DNA of 64,000 bases from Limonium bicolor (taxonomy: Eukaryota; Streptophyta; Magnoliopsida; Caryophyllales; Plumbaginaceae), in the NCBI GenBank assembly GCA_023374045.1, contig CM041776.1, positions 280,425,999-280,489,998 on the forward strand, written 5' to 3'. Positions 61,643 through 64,000 of the stretch are shown here, piece by piece; position 1 is the stretch's first letter; each line of letters begins with the position of its first letter. Under the pieces are notes generated by a model that worked only from the letters and a program-made list of their open reading frames with translations, was not told the origin of the DNA and ran no database searches. A program made the translations under genes and the position numbers.

Positions 61643-64000
61643 ATGGAGCGTGACTGGATGTACGGTTATCGAGGGGATAACTATTTTGATGAGAAGCTGA
61701 AAGAATTTCTCAAAGCGGCAGTGCAACACAAGGACATAACAAAGGCGGACAAGATTTCATGTCCTTGTGTTGACTGTGGGGTCGTAAGGAAATATGAAGA
61801 CATTGAGGAAATTAGATTTCATCTTAAGTCCCGTGGATTCATGCCACATTACAGAAGATGGAATTTTCATGGAGAAACTGTTGCAGCTAGTGCTTCAACA
61901 TCATCAAGTGCTCATGATCCACGTTACGCAAGTACCGCCCATACCTTCAATACCATCAATGAGTCGGTACCGTTAAGTGATTCAGGATTCGATGACAGCG
62001 TGACCACTCACCATGATGAACAAATGGATGAAATGTTAGAAAATGTTGCCGATACTTTTGTCGATAAGCCGGAAGAGTATCAAAGATTGTTGGACGCATC
62101 AAAGACACCTTTGTACCCTTCATGCGTTAAATACACAAAATTGACTGCTGTACTTAATTTGTTCAACTTAAAGGGGAAATATGGAGTTGGTGACAAGTGT
62201 TTCACGTCATTTCTAGAGCTGATACATGATATGCTTCCTGATGAGAATGGTCTTCCTACATCCACCTACGAGGCAAAGAAATGGATGTGTCCAATGGGGG
62301 TTGAATATAAAAAGATTCATGCTTGCCCAAATAACTGTGTGCTTTATAGGGGTGAATACGAACATCTAGACAAGTGTCCTAAATGTTTGTTGTCCCGGTA
62401 CAAGGACAAGGATGAGGATTCCTCCTTTCAGAAAAAAAATCGTCCAGTTAAATTATTGTGGTACTTGCCGATAATTCCTAGATTCAAACGGTTGTTTGCC
62501 AACCCGAAAGATGCGAAGAACTTACGATGGCACGCGGAAGGTAGAAAAATTGATGAAAAATTAAGACATCCTGCAGACGGACCTCAGTGGAGAAATATCA
62601 ACAGAAAATTCAAACATCATTTTGGGGATGAGGATAGGAATCTGAGACTTGGATTGTGTACCGATGGGATGAACCCGTATGGCACGTTGAGCAGTCAGCA
62701 CAGCACTTGGCCGGTGCTACTAGTGATCTATAATTTACCGTCATGGTTGTGCATGAAACGAAAATACATTATGTTATCACTCCTAATTTCCGGTCCAAAG
62801 CAACCTGGTCATAACATTGACGTATATCTTGCACCACTGATCGACGATCTGAAGTTGTTGTGGAATGAAGGGACAGTGGTATATGATGCTCATGCGAAAG
62901 AAAATTTCACACTGAAGGCGATGTTGTTCTGTACTGTTAACGACTTTCCTGCCTATGGGAACTTGTCAGGATACTCGGTGAAAGGATTCAAAGCGTGTCC
63001 GGTATGTGAGGATGACACATGTTCAGATCGTCTGAAGCACTGCGGCAAAAATGTTTATATGTGTCATCGACGGTTTCTTCCAGTAGACCATCCTTACCGT
63101 TCGAGAAAGCGAAAGCTGTTCAACAATGAGCCCGAGACTCGTGTGGCTCGTCTGCCTTTGAATTCAGAGGAAGTGTATGCAAAGGTAAAAGACATTGAAA
63201 ATGTCTTTGGAAACACATCCAAGCCGCCGAAGAACATTTGGAAAAAATGTTCCATTTTTTGGGATCTGCCGTATTGGCGGCATCTGCCTGTTCGACATTG
63301 TTTGGATATCATGCACATTGTGAAGAACGTCGGTGAGGCAGTGTGTGGTACTTTGCTCAACATACCCGGCAAGACGAAAGACGGATTGAAGGTGAGGAGA
63401 GATATGCAAGAGTTGCGCATACGGAAAGAACTACACCCAATAGAGGATGAGAAGCGAACATATCTACCTCCTGCGTGTTATACCCTCTCTAAGAGTGAAA
63501 AATTAAGTTTTTGCAAGTGTTTGCACACATTGAAGGTACCATCTGGGTACTCTTCAAACTGGAAGAACCTAGTTTCTATGAAGGATTTGAAACTGTTAGG
63601 CATGAAATCTCATGATTATCATGTGTTAATGTTGCATCTTCTTCCAGTTGCAATACGAGGGATATTACCAGAAAATGTCAGAAATGCTATAACTCGATTA
63701 TGTTTCTTCTTCAACGCTGTCTGCTGCAAGGCAATTGACTCAGACACCCTCGATGATCTGCAACATGAAATTGTTGTGACAATATGCCAGCTTGAGATTT
63801 ATTTCCCACCATCTTTCTTCGACATAATGGTGCATTTAGTAGTGCATATTGTCCGAGAGATCAAATATTGTGGTCCGGTTTACTTACGTTACATGTATCC
63901 TTTCGAACGATATATGGGGATTCTGAAGGGTAGAATGAAAAACAGATATAGACCAGAAGGCAGTATCATCGAAGCAACAGTGACTGAGGAAGTCACAGAA
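61643..64000 (+). CDS. TNP2-type CACTA transposase, 5' 786 codons, incomplete at window edge
   Basis: The frame from ATG 61643 is open for 786 codons to the last base, without a stop. Residues ~1-76 are the transposase-associated domain (DWMYGYRGDNYFDEK, CPCVDC, FHLKSRGFM). Residues ~190-580 are the TNP2 (Transposase_21) core: MCPMGVEYKKIHACPNNC, CPKCLLSRY, LCTDGMNPYG with an aspartate at residue 341, and HCLDIMHIVKNV with one at 555. Residues ~650-780 match the DUF4218 region (MLHLLPVAIRG, FFFNAVCCKAID, YFPPSFFDIMVHL, PFERYMGILKG). The enzyme cuts and rejoins the CACTA ends in the nucleus. Acceptor-like TTTTCACATATAG just before the ATG suggests an upstream leader exon. The C-terminus is not visible. 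Confidence 0.93.
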   Translation, partial: MERDWMYGYRGDNYFDEKLKEFLKAAVQHKDITKADKISCPCVDCGVVRKYEDIEEIRFHLKSRGFMPHYRRWNFHGETVAASASTSSSAHDPRYASTAHTFNTINESVPLSDSGFDDSVTTHHDEQMDEMLENVADTFVDKPEEYQRLLDASKTPLYPSCVKYTKLTAVLNLFNLKGKYGVGDKCFTSFLELIHDMLPDENGLPTSTYEAKKWMCPMGVEYKKIHACPNNCVLYRGEYEHLDKCPKCLLSRYKDKDEDSSFQKKNRPVKLLWYLPIIPRFKRLFANPKDAKNLRWHAEGRKIDEKLRHPADGPQWRNINRKFKHHFGDEDRNLRLGLCTDGMNPYGTLSSQHSTWPVLLVIYNLPSWLCMKRKYIMLSLLISGPKQPGHNIDVYLAPLIDDLKLLWNEGTVVYDAHAKENFTLKAMLFCTVNDFPAYGNLSGYSVKGFKACPVCEDDTCSDRLKHCGKNVYMCHRRFLPVDHPYRSRKRKLFNNEPETRVARLPLNSEEVYAKVKDIENVFGNTSKPPKNIWKKCSIFWDLPYWRHLPVRHCLDIMHIVKNVGEAVCGTLLNIPGKTKDGLKVRRDMQELRIRKELHPIEDEKRTYLPPACYTLSKSEKLSFCKCLHTLKVPSGYSSNWKNLVSMKDLKLLGMKSHDYHVLMLHLLPVAIRGILPENVRNAITRLCFFFNAVCCKAIDSDTLDDLQHEIVVTICQLEIYFPPSFFDIMVHLVVHIVREIKYCGPVYLRYMYPFERYMGILKGRMKNRYRPEGSIIEATVTEEVTE

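Larger units (their letters stand above)
59212..64000 (+). mobile_element. CACTA (En/Spm) DNA transposon, left part, runs off window
   Basis: It begins CACTAGTACAGAAATGG, the diagnostic CACTA end, abruptly inside the copia integrase region, with CCT just before it as the candidate half of a 3-bp duplication. Subterminal GCAGCGG repeats follow, then a long leader, then a TNP2-type transposase in plus orientation that is still open at the last base. The right end is outside the window. It is younger than the copia element it interrupts. Confidence 0.92.

Overview
The window looks like repeat-dense, AT-rich nuclear DNA of a flowering plant, most likely a eudicot. The reasons are a spliced jacalin-lectin gene with plant-type GT/AG introns, plant Ty1/copia and Ty3/gypsy retrotransposon remnants, a Mutator-like element (MULE), a CACTA element with a TNP2-type transposase, and long LTRs starting TGTAAC. 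I cannot name the species. No rRNA, tRNA, CRISPR or bacterial operon structure was seen.

Layout. 1-4.9 kb: decayed retroelement-like DNA with several tandem-repeat families, ending in a 24-bp minisatellite. 5.2-7.0 kb: possible minus-strand gene remnant, unrecognised. 7.67-9.62 kb: a Ty1/copia RNase H fragment, a promoter-like TATA box followed by a basic ORF, then a Ty3/gypsy reverse-transcriptase fragment on the minus strand. 11.47-13.85 kb: a MULE with about 165-bp terminal inverted repeats, a 10-bp target duplication and a truncated transposase. 14.3-17.63 kb: the only convincing host gene, a three-domain jacalin-related lectin with at least six coding exons. 17.7-20 kb: AT-rich intergenic DNA.

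From 20 kb to the end the window is a nest of transposable elements whose order can be read from target-site duplications (TSDs). A Ty1/copia element on the minus strand (3' LTR 36820-37101, pol 37.1-37.5 kb continuing at 57.08-59.21 kb) was hit by a long-LTR element, now a solo LTR (37530-57080, TSD AGCAA). That solo LTR was hit by a 14.4-kb element with two ~4.44-kb LTRs, an initiator-Met-type primer site and a polypurine tract, but no recognisable gag-pol (41316-55727, TSD GCTTA). A second solo LTR of the host family lies in opposite orientation at 19983-25138 (TSD TTAAA/TTAGA). A solo LTR related to the nested element lies at 29675-33833 (TSD ATATG). A TIR element with AT-rich tandem repeats lies at 27337-29234.

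The copia pol is also broken at 59212 by a CACTA element that runs off the window. It has subterminal hairpins and a TNP2-type transposase frame open for 786 codons to the last base, so it may be young and possibly still competent.

The most unusual structures are two families of perfect or near-perfect inverted repeats spaced about 72 bp apart inside the long LTRs, a block shared between the LTR of one family and the interior of another, the elaborate foldback at the CACTA end, and hairpins built into the MULE termini.
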